NCBI RefSeq assembly: GCF_002965065.1
Contig: NZ_PTRE01000012.1
Location: 1 to 64,000, forward strand
From: Escherichia sp. MOD1-EC7003
Lineage (GTDB): Bacteria > Pseudomonadota > Gammaproteobacteria > Enterobacterales > Enterobacteriaceae
Length of the DNA: 64,000 nt
Direction: 5' to 3'
In this document: positions 1-10,198 of the stretch, in pieces
Layout: each line of letters begins with the position of its first letter
Position numbering within the stretch: the stretch's first letter is position 1
Translations under genes and position numbers: made by a program
The notes under the pieces: generated by a model
Database searches by the model: none
The model's input: the letters and a program-made list of their open reading frames with translations, nothing else
Told to the model about the DNA's origin: nothing

Positions 1-541
1 GTAGGCCTGATAAGCGCAGCGCATCAGGCAAGTTTGCTGACAAAGCGCACTTTGTTTATGCCGGATGCGGCGTGTACGCCTTATCCGGCCTACAAAAACA
101 GGCAATTTCAATAGATTGCAGAGATTACGTAGGCCTGATAAGCGCAGCGCATCAGGCAAATTTGCTGACAAAGTGCACTTTGTTTATGCCGGATGCGGCG
201 TGTACGCCTTATCCGGCCTACAAAAACAGGCAGTTTCAATAGATTGCAGAGATTATGTAGGCCTGATAAGCGCATCTGGCAAGTTTGCTGACAAAGTGCA
301 CTTTGTTTATGCCGGATGCGGCGTGTACGCCTTATCCGGCCTACAAAAAACAGGCAGTTTCAATAGATTGCAGAGATTATGTAGGCCTGATAAGCACAGC
401 GCATCAGGCAAGTTTGCTGACAAAGCGCACTTTGTTTATGCCGGATGCGGCGTGTACGCCTTATCCGGCCTACAAAAACAGGCAGTTTCAATAGATTGCA
501 GAGATTATGTAGGCCTGATAAACGCAGCGCATCAGGCAAAC
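1..541. repeat. Tandem BIME/REP array, about 4.3 copies of a ~128-bp unit
   Basis: Copies begin at about 1, 129, 257, 381 and 509, so the period is 128 bp except for the third copy, which is 4 bp shorter through a small deletion near 275. Each unit holds two oppositely oriented REP palindromes (cores like GCCTGATAAGC and GCCGGATGCGG) joined by a constant linker containing TTTGCTGACAAAG, plus a second linker ending in CAGAGATTATG. The last copy stops after its first REP at about 541, next to the 3' end of nudE. The array may continue left of the window. BIMEs bind gyrase, Pol I or IHF depending on class; no function is shown here. Confidence 0.93.
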
Positions 542-550
542 TTCACGTAT

Positions 551-1111
551 TTACACCCGCCCCTGCCCCTTCAACCACTCGCGCACAAGGAACAGCGCGC
601 TAACATTACGCGCTTCATTGAAGTCAGGGTCCTCCAGCAAATCCATCATACGCGCCAGCGGCCAGCGCACCTGTGGTAGCGGCTCTGGCTCATCGCCTTC
701 CAGCGATTCCGGGTAGAGATTTTGCGCAACCACGATATTCATTTTGCTGGAAAAGTAAGACGGTGCCATGCTGAGCTTCTTCAAAAAAGTCAGATCGTTA
801 GCACCAAATCCCACCTCTTCTTTTAGCTCGCGGTTAGCCGCTTCGTAGACGCTTTCACCCGGATCAATTAATCCTTTCGAAAAACCTAATTCGTAGGATT
901 CAGTTCCCACTGCGTATTCGCGGATCAGGATCAGGTGATCGTCCACAATTGGCACAATCATCACCGCTTCCCGGTTGGTTGGACGCATTCGTTCATAAAC
1001 ACGCCGCACGCCATTGCTGAACTCCAGATCCACACTTTCGACGGTAAACAGTCGGGAACGGGCTACAGTTTCAACATTCAGAATGGTGGGTTTTTGTAAT
1101 GATTTGCTCAT
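551..1111 (-). CDS. nudE: ADP compounds hydrolase NudE (Nudix)
   Basis: 186 residues, the usual length of E. coli NudE. It hydrolyses ADP-ribose, NADH and diadenosine polyphosphates in the cytosol. The Nudix box lies around residues 85-107, with the GLIDPGES turn followed by the REL-KEEVG catalytic helix whose glutamates bind magnesium. The gene is divergent from igaA across 319 bp and its 3' end abuts a BIME array. Identification rests on near-complete recall identity and on gene order. Confidence 0.97.
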   Translation of the reverse strand: MSKSLQKPTILNVETVARSRLFTVESVDLEFSNGVRRVYERMRPTNREAVMIVPIVDDHLILIREYAVGTESYELGFSKGLIDPGESVYEAANRELKEEVGFGANDLTFLKKLSMAPSYFSSKMNIVVAQNLYPESLEGDEPEPLPQVRWPLARMMDLLEDPDFNEARNVSALFLVREWLKGQGRV

Positions 1112-1430
1112 CGTGGGATCTATGCTGTGAAATCAGCGGTTATTGTGCGATATCGGATACGCTTTCGGCAATGCGAATTGCATATTATTTACATTTATGT
1201 AACTTAATAAATAATCGTTTTCAAATCAAATTAAAAGTCAATAGGTTGAAATAACTCCAGGAATTTGCTGATATTCCGCCTTCAGAGGGTTTGCTATGAT
1301 CAGCAGTTACTGTGATGTGCTTAATGATGCTCAAGTTAAACTCCACGCTTGCCGATAGCCAACCGCAGAATCATGTATTGTGTCCGGTGCGACTGACCAC
1401 GCCTGACAGACTAAGTAAGATGGGGAAAGC
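1112..1430. other. nudE-igaA divergent intergenic region
   Basis: 319 bp, AT-rich in its middle (about 1185-1250), between two divergent starts, so it should hold a promoter for each gene. The igaA side ends in a usable ribosome binding region (GGGGAAAGC) just before the ATG at 1431. I see no REP, no strong operator and no convincing small ORF here. Confidence 0.6.
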
Positions 1431-3566
1431 ATGAGCACCATTGTGATTTTTTTAGCTGCTTTGCTGGCCTGCTCACTACTTGCGGGATGGCAGATAAAAA
1501 TGCGATCCAGGCGGCGTCAACTGCCCTGGACCAACGCTTTCGCAGATGCGCAAACGCGCAAACTCACACCTGAAGAACGTAGCGCCGTTGAAAGTTATCT
1601 TGAGAGCCTGACGCAGGTATTACAGATGCCAGGCCCAACGGGAGCCAGCGCAGCGCCAATCTCTCTGACGCTGAATGCCGAAAGCAACAACGTCATGATG
1701 CTGACACACGCTATCACGCGTTACGGCATCTCTACCGACGATCCGAATAAATGGCGTTACTACCTCGATTCGGTAGAAGTCCACCTGCCCCCTTTCTGGG
1801 AGCAGTACATCAACGATGAAAATACCGTTGAACTGATTCATACCGATTCGCTGCCGCTGGTTATTTCACTCAACGGTCATACGCTGCAGGAGTACATGCA
1901 GGAAACTCGCGGCTATGCCATGCAACCTGTTCCGTCAATGCAGGCGTCGATTCGCGGGGAAGAGAGCGAGCAAATCGAGCTACTCAATATTCGCAAAGAA
2001 ACGCACGAAGAATATGCGCTGAGTCGTCCGCGCGGGCTGCGCGAAGCGTTGCTGATTGTCGCCTCCTTCCTGATGTTCTTTTTCTGCCTGATGACACCGG
2101 ATGTATTTGTTCCCTGGCTGGCTGGCGGCGCGTTACTGCTGCTGGGCGCAGGTCTGTGGGGGCTATTCGCCCCTCCGGCAAAATCCTCCCTGCGAGAAAT
2201 TCATTGTCTGCGCGGCACACCACGCCGCTGGGGATTGTTTGGCGAAAACGATCAGGAACAGATCAATAATATTTCACTCGGTATTATCGACCTGGTCTAT
2301 CCCGCTCACTGGCAGCCCTATATTGCCCAGGACCTCGGTCAACAAACCGATATCGATATCTATCTCGACCGCCACGTGGTACGTCAGGGACGTTATCTTT
2401 CGCTGCATGATGAAGTGAAAAACTTTCCGTTACAGCACTGGCTGCGCAGTACGATTATCGCAGCGGGCTCGCTGCTGGTGCTGTTTATGCTGTTATTCTG
2501 GATCCCGCTGGATATGCCGCTGAAACTCACCCTCTCGTGGATGAAAGGCGCGCAGGCCATTGAAGCCACCAGCGTAAAACAACTGGCTGACTCTGGCGTG
2601 CGGGTCGGTGATACATTGCGTATTAGCGGTACGGGAATGTGTAATATTCGCACTTCCGGAACCTGGAGCGCGAAAACCAATTCACCTTTTTTACCCTTTG
2701 ACTGCTCGCAGATCATCTGGAACGACGCCCGCTCATTGCCATTACCAGAATCTGAACTGGTTAACAAAGCGACGGCATTGACTGAAGCAGTTAGTCGCCA
2801 GCTGCACCCTAAACCGGAAGATGAATCTCGCGTCAGCGCCTCATTACGTTCAGCGATTCAAAAATCCGGCATGGTATTACTAGATGATTTTGGCGACATT
2901 GTACTGAAGACAGCGGACCTGTGTTCTGCCAAAGATGACTGTGTGCGACTGAAAAATGCGCTGGTCAATCTCGGCAATAGTAAAGACTGGGACGCGCTGG
3001 TAAAACGCGCCAACGCCGGGAAACTCGATGGCGTGAATGTGTTATTAAGACCAGTAAGCGCGGAATCGCTGGATAACCTGGTGGCAACCTCCACCGCGCC
3101 GTTTATCACTCACGAAACGGCGCGAGCGGCACAATCACTAAACAGTCCGGCCCCCGGTGGATTCCTGATTGTCAGCGACGAAGGCAGCGATTTTGTTGAT
3201 CAGCCCTGGCCTTCGGCATCACTTTACGACTACCCGCCGCAAGAACAGTGGAACGCTTTCCAGAAACTGGCACAAATGCTGATGCATACGCCATTTAACG
3301 CCGAAGGTATCGTCACAAAAATCTTCACTGACGCCAATGGTACACAGCATATTGGCCTTCATCCGATCCCGGATAGTTCCGGCCAGTGGCGCTATCTCAG
3401 CACCACACTACTGCTACTGACGATGCTGGGTAGCGCCATCTATAATTGCGTAAAGGCCTGGCGTCGTTACCAGCGTCATCGCACTCGCATGATGAAAATT
3501 CAGGCCTATTATGAAAGCTGCATGAATCCGCAACTGATCCCCCCTTCAGAAAGCCTTATCGAATAA
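1431..3566 (+). CDS. igaA: Intracellular growth attenuator IgaA (YrfF), Rcs phosphorelay inhibitor
   Basis: 711 residues, full length. IgaA is an inner-membrane protein that holds the Rcs envelope-stress phosphorelay in check by contacting RcsD, and is itself relieved by the lipoprotein RcsF. Membrane segments are visible at about 4-20, a pair at 204-246, one at 340-361 and one at 652-674, with a large periplasmic domain between the last two carrying several cysteines (for example in the GMCNIRTSG stretch). The product is essential in strains with an intact Rcs system. The gene is followed 63 bp later by yrfG with a hairpin between. Confidence 0.97.
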   Translation: MSTIVIFLAALLACSLLAGWQIKMRSRRRQLPWTNAFADAQTRKLTPEERSAVESYLESLTQVLQMPGPTGASAAPISLTLNAESNNVMMLTHAITRYGISTDDPNKWRYYLDSVEVHLPPFWEQYINDENTVELIHTDSLPLVISLNGHTLQEYMQETRGYAMQPVPSMQASIRGEESEQIELLNIRKETHEEYALSRPRGLREALLIVASFLMFFFCLMTPDVFVPWLAGGALLLLGAGLWGLFAPPAKSSLREIHCLRGTPRRWGLFGENDQEQINNISLGIIDLVYPAHWQPYIAQDLGQQTDIDIYLDRHVVRQGRYLSLHDEVKNFPLQHWLRSTIIAAGSLLVLFMLLFWIPLDMPLKLTLSWMKGAQAIEATSVKQLADSGVRVGDTLRISGTGMCNIRTSGTWSAKTNSPFLPFDCSQIIWNDARSLPLPESELVNKATALTEAVSRQLHPKPEDESRVSASLRSAIQKSGMVLLDDFGDIVLKTADLCSAKDDCVRLKNALVNLGNSKDWDALVKRANAGKLDGVNVLLRPVSAESLDNLVATSTAPFITHETARAAQSLNSPAPGGFLIVSDEGSDFVDQPWPSASLYDYPPQEQWNAFQKLAQMLMHTPFNAEGIVTKIFTDANGTQHIGLHPIPDSSGQWRYLSTTLLLLTMLGSAIYNCVKAWRRYQRHRTRMMKIQAYYESCMNPQLIPPSESLIE

Positions 3567-3570
3567 CACG

Positions 3571-3605
3571 TTTGCGCGGCAGGTTATGCTACCCTGTCGC
3601 GCAAA
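3571..3605 (+). terminator. Hairpin between igaA and yrfG
   Basis: The arms TTTGCGCG-CAGG and CCTG-CGCGCAAA pair with one mismatch around a short loop. It is not followed by a run of T, so it may attenuate or stabilise rather than fully terminate. Confidence 0.5.
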
Positions 3606-3629
3606 TTGCTTCACTCTGGAGACTTCCCC

Positions 3630-4298
3630 ATGCATATCAACATTGCCTGGCAAGACGTAGATACCGTTCTGCTGGATATGGACGGCACGTTGCTCGACCT
3701 CGCCTTCGATAACTATTTCTGGCAAAAGCTGGTGCCTGAAACATGGGGCGCGAAAAACGGGGTCACGCCACAAGAAGCGATGGAATATATGCGTCAGCAA
3801 TATCACGACGTGCAGCATACGCTAAACTGGTACTGTCTTGATTACTGGAGTGAGCAACTGGGCCTGGATATCTGTGCGATGACCACCGAGATGGGACCGC
3901 GCGCCGTACTGCGTGAAGATACCATTCCGTTTCTTGAGGCACTGAAAGCCAGCGGTAAGCAGCGAATTTTGCTCACCAATGCACATCCGCACAACCTGGC
4001 GGTAAAACTTGAGCATACCGGTCTTGACGCACACCTTGATTTATTACTTTCCACCCACACATTTGGTTATCCGAAAGAGGATCAGCGGTTATGGCATGCG
4101 GTGGCCGAAGCTACGGGTCTGAAAGCTGAAAGAACGCTGTTTATTGATGACAGTGAAGCGATTCTCGATGCTGCCGCGCAATTTGGTATTCGTTACTGCC
4201 TCGGCGTGACTAATCCTGACTCCGGGATTGCCGAGAAACAGTATCAGCGCCATCCGTCACTGAATGACTACCGCCGCCTGATCCCCTCACTAATGTGA
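3630..4298 (+). CDS. yrfG: HAD-family purine nucleotidase YrfG
   Basis: 222 residues from the ATG at 3630, which follows CTGGAG at a good distance; a start eight codons upstream lacks a site. A haloacid dehalogenase fold is evident: motif I is LLDMDGTLLD near the N terminus with the nucleophile aspartate, motif II is ILLTNAH, and the late acidic motif is LFIDDSEAIL. The E. coli enzyme dephosphorylates GMP and IMP. It lies just upstream of hslR and hslO, probably in one transcript. Confidence 0.95.
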   Translation: MHINIAWQDVDTVLLDMDGTLLDLAFDNYFWQKLVPETWGAKNGVTPQEAMEYMRQQYHDVQHTLNWYCLDYWSEQLGLDICAMTTEMGPRAVLREDTIPFLEALKASGKQRILLTNAHPHNLAVKLEHTGLDAHLDLLLSTHTFGYPKEDQRLWHAVAEATGLKAERTLFIDDSEAILDAAAQFGIRYCLGVTNPDSGIAEKQYQRHPSLNDYRRLIPSLM

Positions 4299-4308
4299 AG
4301 GAGGCGCC

Positions 4309-4710
4309 ATGAAAGAGAAACCTGCTATTGAGGTTCGACTGGATAAATGGCTATGGGCCGCCCGTTTTTATAAAACCCGCGCGCTGGCCCGTGAAATGAT
4401 TGAAGGCGGTAAGGTGCATTACAACGGGCAGCGCAGCAAGCCGAGCAAAATCGTCGAGCTGAATGCCACGCTCACACTGCGCCAGGGAAATGACGAACGA
4501 ACGGTGATTGTAAAGGCGATTACTGAACAGCGTCGCCCCGCCAGCGAGGCAGCCTTGCTGTATGAAGAGACTGCGGAAAGTGTAGAGAAACGCGAAAAAG
4601 TGGCGCTGGCTCGCAAACTTAATGCCTTAACCATGCCGCACCCGGACCGACGCCCGGACAAAAAAGAGCGCCGCGACCTGTTACGATTTAAACATGGCGA
4701 CAGTGAATAA
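4309..4710 (+). CDS. hslR: Heat shock protein 15, ribosome-associated S4-domain protein
   Basis: 133 residues. The S4 RNA-binding domain occupies about residues 9-60 (RLDKWLWAARFYKTR, then GGKVHYNGQRSKPSK), and the C terminus is strongly basic. Hsp15 binds free 50S subunits that still carry a nascent chain and helps recycle them after heat shock. The start at 4309 has a strong GAAGGAG site. It sits 10 bp after yrfG and 24 bp before hslO. Confidence 0.97.
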   Translation: MKEKPAIEVRLDKWLWAARFYKTRALAREMIEGGKVHYNGQRSKPSKIVELNATLTLRQGNDERTVIVKAITEQRRPASEAALLYEETAESVEKREKVALARKLNALTMPHPDRRPDKKERRDLLRFKHGDSE

Positions 4711-4734
4711 CTGTCACCTGCAAGAGAGATGATT

Positions 4735-5613
4735 ATGCCGCAACATGACCAATTACATCGCTATCTGTTTGAAAACTTTGCCGTGCGCGGCGAGCTGGTA
4801 ACCGTTTCGGAAACCCTGCAACAGATCCTTGAGAATCACGATTATCCGCAGCCCGTTAAAAACGTGCTGGCAGAACTGCTGGTTGCGACCAGCCTGTTAA
4901 CCGCTACGCTGAAGTTTGATGGTGATATCACCGTACAGCTGCAAGGCGACGGCCCGATGAATCTGGCGGTTATTAACGGTAATAACAACCAGCAGATGCG
5001 TGGTGTGGCGCGCGTGCAGGGTGAAATTCCGGAAAATGCCGACCTGAAAACGCTGGTCGGCAATGGTTACGTAGTGATCACCATTACCCCAAGCGAAGGC
5101 GAACGCTATCAGGGCGTGGTGGGTCTGGAAGGTGATACCCTGGCGGCCTGCCTGGAAGATTACTTTATGCGTTCTGAACAACTGCCGACGCGCCTGTTTA
5201 TTCGCACCGGCGACGTAGACGGCAAACCGGCTGCGGGCGGTATGTTGTTGCAGGTAATGCCTGCGCAAAATGCCCAGCAGGACGACTTTGACCACCTGGC
5301 GACGCTAACTGAAACCATCAAAACCGAAGAACTGCTGACTCTACCGGCAAACGAAGTGTTGTGGCGTTTGTATCACGAAGAAGAAGTGACGGTTTACGAT
5401 CCGCAGGATGTGGAATTCAAATGCACCTGCTCGCGTGAACGTTGCGCCGATGCGCTGAAAACGCTGCCTGATGAAGAAGTGGATAGAATTCTGGCAGAAG
5501 AAGGCGAAATTGATATGCATTGTGATTACTGCGGTAACCACTATCTGTTCAATGCGATGGATATTGCCGAAATTCGCAACAACGCGTCTCCGGCAGATCC
5601 GCAGGTTCATTAA
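4735..5613 (+). CDS. hslO: Redox-regulated chaperone Hsp33
   Basis: 292 residues from the second of two in-frame ATGs (4729 and 4735); the second is the standard start and is better spaced from AGAGAG. The C terminus carries the zinc redox switch, CxC in FKCTCSRE followed about 30 residues later by CxxC in HCDYCGNH. Oxidation of the four cysteines releases zinc and activates holdase function during oxidative and heat stress. It is the last gene before a clear terminator. Confidence 0.97.
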   Translation: MPQHDQLHRYLFENFAVRGELVTVSETLQQILENHDYPQPVKNVLAELLVATSLLTATLKFDGDITVQLQGDGPMNLAVINGNNNQQMRGVARVQGEIPENADLKTLVGNGYVVITITPSEGERYQGVVGLEGDTLAACLEDYFMRSEQLPTRLFIRTGDVDGKPAAGGMLLQVMPAQNAQQDDFDHLATLTETIKTEELLTLPANEVLWRLYHEEEVTVYDPQDVEFKCTCSRERCADALKTLPDEEVDRILAEEGEIDMHCDYCGNHYLFNAMDIAEIRNNASPADPQVH

Positions 5614-5621
5614 TGAGTATG

Positions 5622-5648
5622 TCCGGCAGAGAGAGCTCTGCCGGATTT
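5622..5648 (+). terminator. hslO terminator
   Basis: A perfect ten-base inverted repeat, TCCGGCAGAG and CTCTGCCGGA, with a four-base loop, followed by TTTC, lies 9 bp after the hslO stop. Confidence 0.85.
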
Positions 5649-5657
5649 CATGACGAA

Positions 5658-5738
5658 ATTGCCTGATGCGCTGCGCTTATCAGGCCTACGGTATAAATCG
5701 CAAGTTATTGTAGGTTAGATAAAGCGCCTCATCTGACA
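5658..5738. repeat. REP element plus a degenerate inverted second REP
   Basis: A typical REP palindrome (GCCTGATGCGCTGCGC then TTATCAGGCCTAC) lies at about 5661-5689. A weaker opposite copy (TGTAGGTTAGATAAAGCG) lies at 5709-5737. Both are in the convergent gap between hslO and yhgE. Confidence 0.85.
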
Positions 5739-5756
5739 AAAATCAGATACGCATTG

Positions 5757-7481
5757 TCACTCATTCAGATTCAAATCCAGCGTTTCACCATCCACCGTAA
5801 GATCGCGCCACCCTTTAGGCTTCGTCCCCAATTTTCCCTCCTTCACAGCTGTGAGTAATTTTTCTTTTGTTATTTCGCGCGGAAGTAAACTTATCGTAAG
5901 CTCTTGCCATTCTTTTTTATCAGACTCAAAGCCATAAACAATGACTCTTTCATCATTAAAGGCAAACAGGAGCCGCTCTGCCTGACCATCACTATTCAGA
6001 TCTTGCTCCACCAACACGCAAGCATTTTTTTCAATACATATCATTGCGTTATAGCGATTTTTCATCACAGCCGACCAGAATGTCGCATCCGGCTTGCCAG
6101 AACCTGGTGCAATTAACACATTATCGGCTAATGCTTTTTCCGATATCTGCTGCTGAAGACCTTGTACTCCCTCAAACACCATCAGCAATCCCCTCCTGCG
6201 TTTCGGGTCTTTCATATACTCTGCGTCGCTTTTCAACGACTCAAGCGCCGCACGTCCATAGCGACCGCTCTGTTCAAGCATATAGATACTTACCTGGTCT
6301 GGCGTGTTTTTGCCACTCTGATAACGCGCCATATGACTGTTCACGCTAATACGCTTACCGTCCAGCACCGGCGAATTAAGAAGCACCAGCATTGCCAGTA
6401 CCAATAACGAAACCGCGAGGTTCACTTTGCCCTGAAAAACAAGGGGATTTTGCCCTTTACGCCAGACGATACTGACAAAATACCCCAGCGACCAGACCAG
6501 TAACACCACTACCGCCAGCGCGCTCTGCAAGCGGTCAACAGTCCAGCCGTATTGAGCGACCCGCAGCCATAACGCCCAGGCAGCGACGAATACATACAGC
6601 GGGGCAACCAACAGAGCTGTTTTAATCAGGCAACGCAACGGCCCCGTCCAGGGAAGAGACGCTTTTTGCGGATCGCGGACAATAGCCATTAAGATCAATT
6701 GCAAAAAGGCCAGCGTCAAAAGCAATCCGGCGGCAGAGATGTGGCGAGAAATCGCGCTCAGGCCCGTAAACGGCAGGGTAATAATAAACATCAAGGTTAG
6801 CAATGATACTAACGGCAGCAACCCCGTGGCGATTAACGTGAACAACTTTGGAATAGAGTCGATTAAACGTGACTGTGTCCGCGCGAGGATCACCGCCAGC
6901 GCGGTAATTAGGCCTAACGTAAGATAAATAAACCAGTCGGTTGCAAAAAAGAGCGTTTTGAAAAACGTGATGCCAACAAGTTTAAACAACTCACTCCACA
7001 GTAAAAGTACCAGCCATGTCAGGCCATTAGCGAGAAAAATCACCAGTAATATAAATACGTTATGCCATACTGACTGGTAAAAGTAGCTATAGCGGGTACT
7101 GTCATTGCGGATGCGAAGGCTTTGTTGTATCCACGGTAGCAACAACATTGCCATCAGCAGCAGATAGCAGCCAAAATCCCAAAGCGCCTTTTCAGCTCTC
7201 CAGGGGGTCATGCCATCAGTTTGCCACTTCAGCCAGCCGCTCATCCCTAGCGTGGCAATAAACACCAGCGTCAGCCATCCCCAAAGGCGCTTCTGTTTAA
7301 AGGAGATCACGGAGAAGAGTAAAACGGATGAAAACGCGACGGTCGCAGGCACGCCATAAACAATCCAGCAGTGATTTTTTCCGGCAAGCCAGGTGATCAG
7401 CAGGTAGCAAACCAGCCCCTGAAGTAATCCTGTAGCAATCATCCCCCAGCGTGTTGCCGGTGAAAGTTCAACGTTATCCAT
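5757..7481 (-). CDS. yhgE: Multi-pass inner-membrane protein YhgE
   Basis: 574 residues, the usual length. About eleven hydrophobic segments fill the first 370 residues. A soluble C-terminal domain of some 200 residues follows, beginning around [22 protein letters not shown], with two cysteines in CIEKNACVL. Its function is not established. It is transcribed towards hslO and divergently from pckA. The match is by recall of the E. coli protein and of gene order. Confidence 0.93.
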   Translation of the reverse strand: MDNVELSPATRWGMIATGLLQGLVCYLLITWLAGKNHCWIVYGVPATVAFSSVLLFSVISFKQKRLWGWLTLVFIATLGMSGWLKWQTDGMTPWRAEKALWDFGCYLLLMAMLLLPWIQQSLRIRNDSTRYSYFYQSVWHNVFILLVIFLANGLTWLVLLLWSELFKLVGITFFKTLFFATDWFIYLTLGLITALAVILARTQSRLIDSIPKLFTLIATGLLPLVSLLTLMFIITLPFTGLSAISRHISAAGLLLTLAFLQLILMAIVRDPQKASLPWTGPLRCLIKTALLVAPLYVFVAAWALWLRVAQYGWTVDRLQSALAVVVLLVWSLGYFVSIVWRKGQNPLVFQGKVNLAVSLLVLAMLVLLNSPVLDGKRISVNSHMARYQSGKNTPDQVSIYMLEQSGRYGRAALESLKSDAEYMKDPKRRRGLLMVFEGVQGLQQQISEKALADNVLIAPGSGKPDATFWSAVMKNRYNAMICIEKNACVLVEQDLNSDGQAERLLFAFNDERVIVYGFESDKKEWQELTISLLPREITKEKLLTAVKEGKLGTKPKGWRDLTVDGETLDLNLNE

Positions 7482-7859
7482 GTTAGTTATCCAGAATCAA
7501 AAGGTGGGTTAATTATCGCATCCGGGCAGTAGTATTTCGCTTTTCTCAGAAAATAATCAAAAAAAGTTAGCGTGGTGAATCGATACTTTACCAATTGAAT
7601 TTTCATCAATTACATTCAGGAATGCGATTCCACTCACAACATTGCCGTCATATAAACTAAATTTTAACCTTTTAAGAACATTTTCCACACCTAAAATGCT
7701 ATTTCTGCGATAATAGCAACCGTTTCGTGACAGGAATCACGGAGTTTTTTGTCAAATATGAATTTCTCCAGATACGTAAATCTATGAGCCTTGTCGCGGT
7801 TAATCCCCCCCAAAAGACTTTACTATTCAGGCAATACATATTGGCTAAGGAGCAGTGAA
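7482..7859. promoter_or_regulatory. yhgE-pckA divergent regulatory region with a CRP-like site
   Basis: 378 bp. A symmetric CRP-like site is seen at 7726-7741, CGTGA, six bases, TCACG. A possible -10 (GATAAT) is at 7709-7714. pckA is known to be catabolite-regulated, which fits, but the distances to a start site are not settled by sequence alone. The strong AAGGAG ribosome site at about 7847 fixes the pckA start at 7860 rather than an upstream in-frame ATG at 7791. Confidence 0.5.
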
Positions 7860-9482
7860 ATGCGTGTTAACAATGGTTTGACCCCGCAAGAACTCGAGGC
7901 TTATGGTATCAGTGACGTACATGATATCGTTTACAATCCAAGCTACGACCTGCTGTATCAGGAAGAGCTCGATCCGAGCCTGACTGGTTATGAGCGCGGG
8001 GTGTTAACTAATCTGGGCGCCGTTGCCGTCGATACCGGGATCTTCACCGGTCGTTCACCAAAAGATAAGTATATCGTCCGTGACGATACTACTCGCGATA
8101 CCTTCTGGTGGTCCGACAAAGGTAAAGGTAAAAACGACAACAAACCGCTCTCCCCGGAAACCTGGCAACATCTGAAGGGCCTGGTGACCAAACAACTTTC
8201 CGGCAAACGCTTGTTTGTCGTTGACGCTTTCTGTGGCGCTAACCCGGATACTCGTCTTTCTGTACGCTTCATTACTGAAGTAGCCTGGCAGGCACATTTC
8301 GTCAAAAACATGTTTGTTCGCCCGAGCGATGAAGAACTAAAAGGTTTCAAACCTGACTTTATCGTCATGAACGGCGCAAAGTGCACTAACCCACAGTGGA
8401 AAGAACAGGGTCTGAACTCTGAAAACTTTGTCGCGTTTAACCTGACCGAGCGCATGCAGCTGATTGGCGGCACCTGGTACGGCGGCGAAATGAAGAAAGG
8501 GATGTTCTCAATGATGAACTACCTGCTGCCGCTGAAAGGCATTGCCTCCATGCACTGCTCTGCCAACGTTGGCGAGAAAGGTGATGTTGCGGTGTTCTTC
8601 GGCCTTTCCGGCACCGGTAAAACCACCCTTTCCACCGACCCGAAACGCCGTCTGATTGGCGATGACGAGCACGGCTGGGATGATGACGGCGTGTTTAACT
8701 TCGAGGGCGGCTGCTACGCGAAAACTATCAAGCTGTCGAAAGAAGCGGAACCCGAAATCTACAACGCTATCCGTCGCGATGCGCTGCTGGAAAACGTCAC
8801 CGTACGTGAAGATGGCACTATCGACTTTGATGATGGTTCAAAAACCGAGAACACCCGCGTTTCTTATCCGATCTATCACATCGAAAACATCGTTAAGCCG
8901 GTTTCCAAAGCGGGCCATGCAACTAAAGTTATCTTCCTGACCGCCGATGCCTTTGGCGTGCTGCCGCCGGTTTCTCGTCTGACTGCCGATCAAACTCAGT
9001 ACCACTTCCTCTCTGGCTTCACCGCCAAACTGGCCGGTACAGAGCGCGGCATCACCGAACCGACGCCAACCTTCTCTGCCTGCTTCGGCGCGGCATTCCT
9101 GTCGCTGCACCCAACGCAGTACGCGGAAGTGCTGGTGAAACGTATGCAGGCGGCTGGCGCGCAGGCATATCTGGTTAATACAGGCTGGAACGGCACTGGC
9201 AAACGTATCTCCATTAAAGATACCCGCGCCATTATCGACGCTATCCTGAACGGTTCGCTGGATAACGCAGAAACCTTCACTCTGCCGATGTTTAACCTGG
9301 CGATCCCAACGGAACTGCCGGGCGTTGACACGAAGATCCTCGATCCGCGTAACACCTACGCCTCTCCGGAACAGTGGCAGGAAAAAGCTGAAACTCTGGC
9401 GAAACTGTTTATCGATAACTTCGATAAATACACCGACACCCCAGCAGGTGCCGCACTGGTGGAAGCTGGTCCGAAGCTGTAA
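7860..9482 (+). CDS. pckA: Phosphoenolpyruvate carboxykinase (ATP)
   Basis: 540 residues. It decarboxylates and phosphorylates oxaloacetate to PEP with ATP, the committed step of gluconeogenesis. Visible motifs are the oxaloacetate and metal region around [13 protein letters not shown], the P-loop [13 protein letters not shown], and the kinase-2 motif LIGDDEHGW. The start at 7860 is preceded by AAGGAG; the reading frame is open upstream but lacks a good start. A strong terminator follows directly. Neighbouring mal and glg genes share the same carbon-starvation logic. Confidence 0.98.
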   Translation: MRVNNGLTPQELEAYGISDVHDIVYNPSYDLLYQEELDPSLTGYERGVLTNLGAVAVDTGIFTGRSPKDKYIVRDDTTRDTFWWSDKGKGKNDNKPLSPETWQHLKGLVTKQLSGKRLFVVDAFCGANPDTRLSVRFITEVAWQAHFVKNMFVRPSDEELKGFKPDFIVMNGAKCTNPQWKEQGLNSENFVAFNLTERMQLIGGTWYGGEMKKGMFSMMNYLLPLKGIASMHCSANVGEKGDVAVFFGLSGTGKTTLSTDPKRRLIGDDEHGWDDDGVFNFEGGCYAKTIKLSKEAEPEIYNAIRRDALLENVTVREDGTIDFDDGSKTENTRVSYPIYHIENIVKPVSKAGHATKVIFLTADAFGVLPPVSRLTADQTQYHFLSGFTAKLAGTERGITEPTPTFSACFGAAFLSLHPTQYAEVLVKRMQAAGAQAYLVNTGWNGTGKRISIKDTRAIIDAILNGSLDNAETFTLPMFNLAIPTELPGVDTKILDPRNTYASPEQWQEKAETLAKLFIDNFDKYTDTPAGAALVEAGPKL

Positions 9483-9502
9483 TCAAATAAGTTAAAAATT
9501 GA

Positions 9503-9536
9503 AATCCCCCTTCCGAAAGGTTGGGGGATTTTTTAT
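9503..9536 (+). terminator. pckA terminator, probably bidirectional
   Basis: AATCCCCC and GGGGGATT arms enclose a small inner stem CCTT/AAGG and are followed by six T. The opposite strand also reads a stem followed by TTTC, so it can serve the convergent island gene whose stop codon lies inside it at 9533. Confidence 0.9.
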
Positions 9537-10195
9537 TTACTGTCTGAATTAAACGGGGCAGACAAATAATCCATGGAATGAAGTGTTTCGCGAAAAAAAC
9601 GATCCAGTTCAGGCTGTGCTTTTATCACGCTGGCGGGAATAAAAATATCACTAAGCTCTTTAGTCTCTTCTCTGGAAAAACTCTTTGGTAAATGAAGAAA
9701 AAGCCACAAATAATCCTCCTGATAATCAATATGATAAAAATCATCCCAGCGCAGTATGCCCTGCTGATGCGATTCATAAAAAACAATACCTTCTTTATAA
9801 AACGCATACTTTGCTGACTCTGTGAAGGCGACATGTGCTGTTTTTTGCTTGAAGTCTTTAATTCTTCGGACAATTAACAGGAACATTACCCATAGATAAG
9901 ACAACGTGACCAGTAGAGTTAACACGTTTATACCTGTCAGTTTAACTTCATGATAAGAGTTCAACCATTGCGGTATAAACAACAGGACTTCCAGAAAAAT
10001 AACCACAAAAATTATCCTGTTACACCATTTAAATCGATTTTTTATGTAGCGGTAATATCGATTAACGGCGGTATTGTATGTTGATGGGGTATACTGAATT
10101 TGTACCGTACCGAGATAATGTGCGGTCTCAGGACCAAATGACTGCCGTTGGTAGATATAATTTTCAGTGCTTTCCATTTTATTTTCATGTTTCAT
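9533..10195 (-). CDS. YcxB-like membrane protein of the pckA-envZ island
   Basis: 220 residues. Two hydrophobic helices at about 57-75 and 89-108 are followed by a soluble tail. The tail shows the pattern of the YcxB family: an F-x-E-S stretch, an I-x-W-D-D-F motif (ILRWDDFYHIDY), a predicted strand, and a closing IPASVI segment. The function of that family is unknown. It begins 3 bp after the SUKH-like gene, so the two are co-transcribed. The DNA is more AT-rich than pckA. The gene is absent from K-12 at this locus as I know it. A start at the seventh codon is also possible. Confidence 0.7.
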   Translation of the reverse strand: MKHENKMESTENYIYQRQSFGPETAHYLGTVQIQYTPSTYNTAVNRYYRYIKNRFKWCNRIIFVVIFLEVLLFIPQWLNSYHEVKLTGINVLTLLVTLSYLWVMFLLIVRRIKDFKQKTAHVAFTESAKYAFYKEGIVFYESHQQGILRWDDFYHIDYQEDYLWLFLHLPKSFSREETKELSDIFIPASVIKAQPELDRFFRETLHSMDYLSAPFNSDSK

Positions 10196-10198
10196 CTA

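Noticed and set aside
1..541. Possible CRISPR array because of regular repeats
   Set aside because: The unit is 128 bp, repeats are REP palindromes and the linkers are identical rather than variable, so it is a BIME array.
65..679. 204-codon open frame with internal protein repeats
   Set aside because: It is the translation of the BIME array and then runs antisense through nudE. No ribosome site, and the repeat is DNA-level.
7791..7859. Longer N terminus for pckA
   Set aside because: The upstream ATG has no ribosome site, while the ATG at 7860 follows AAGGAG and gives the standard 540-residue enzyme.
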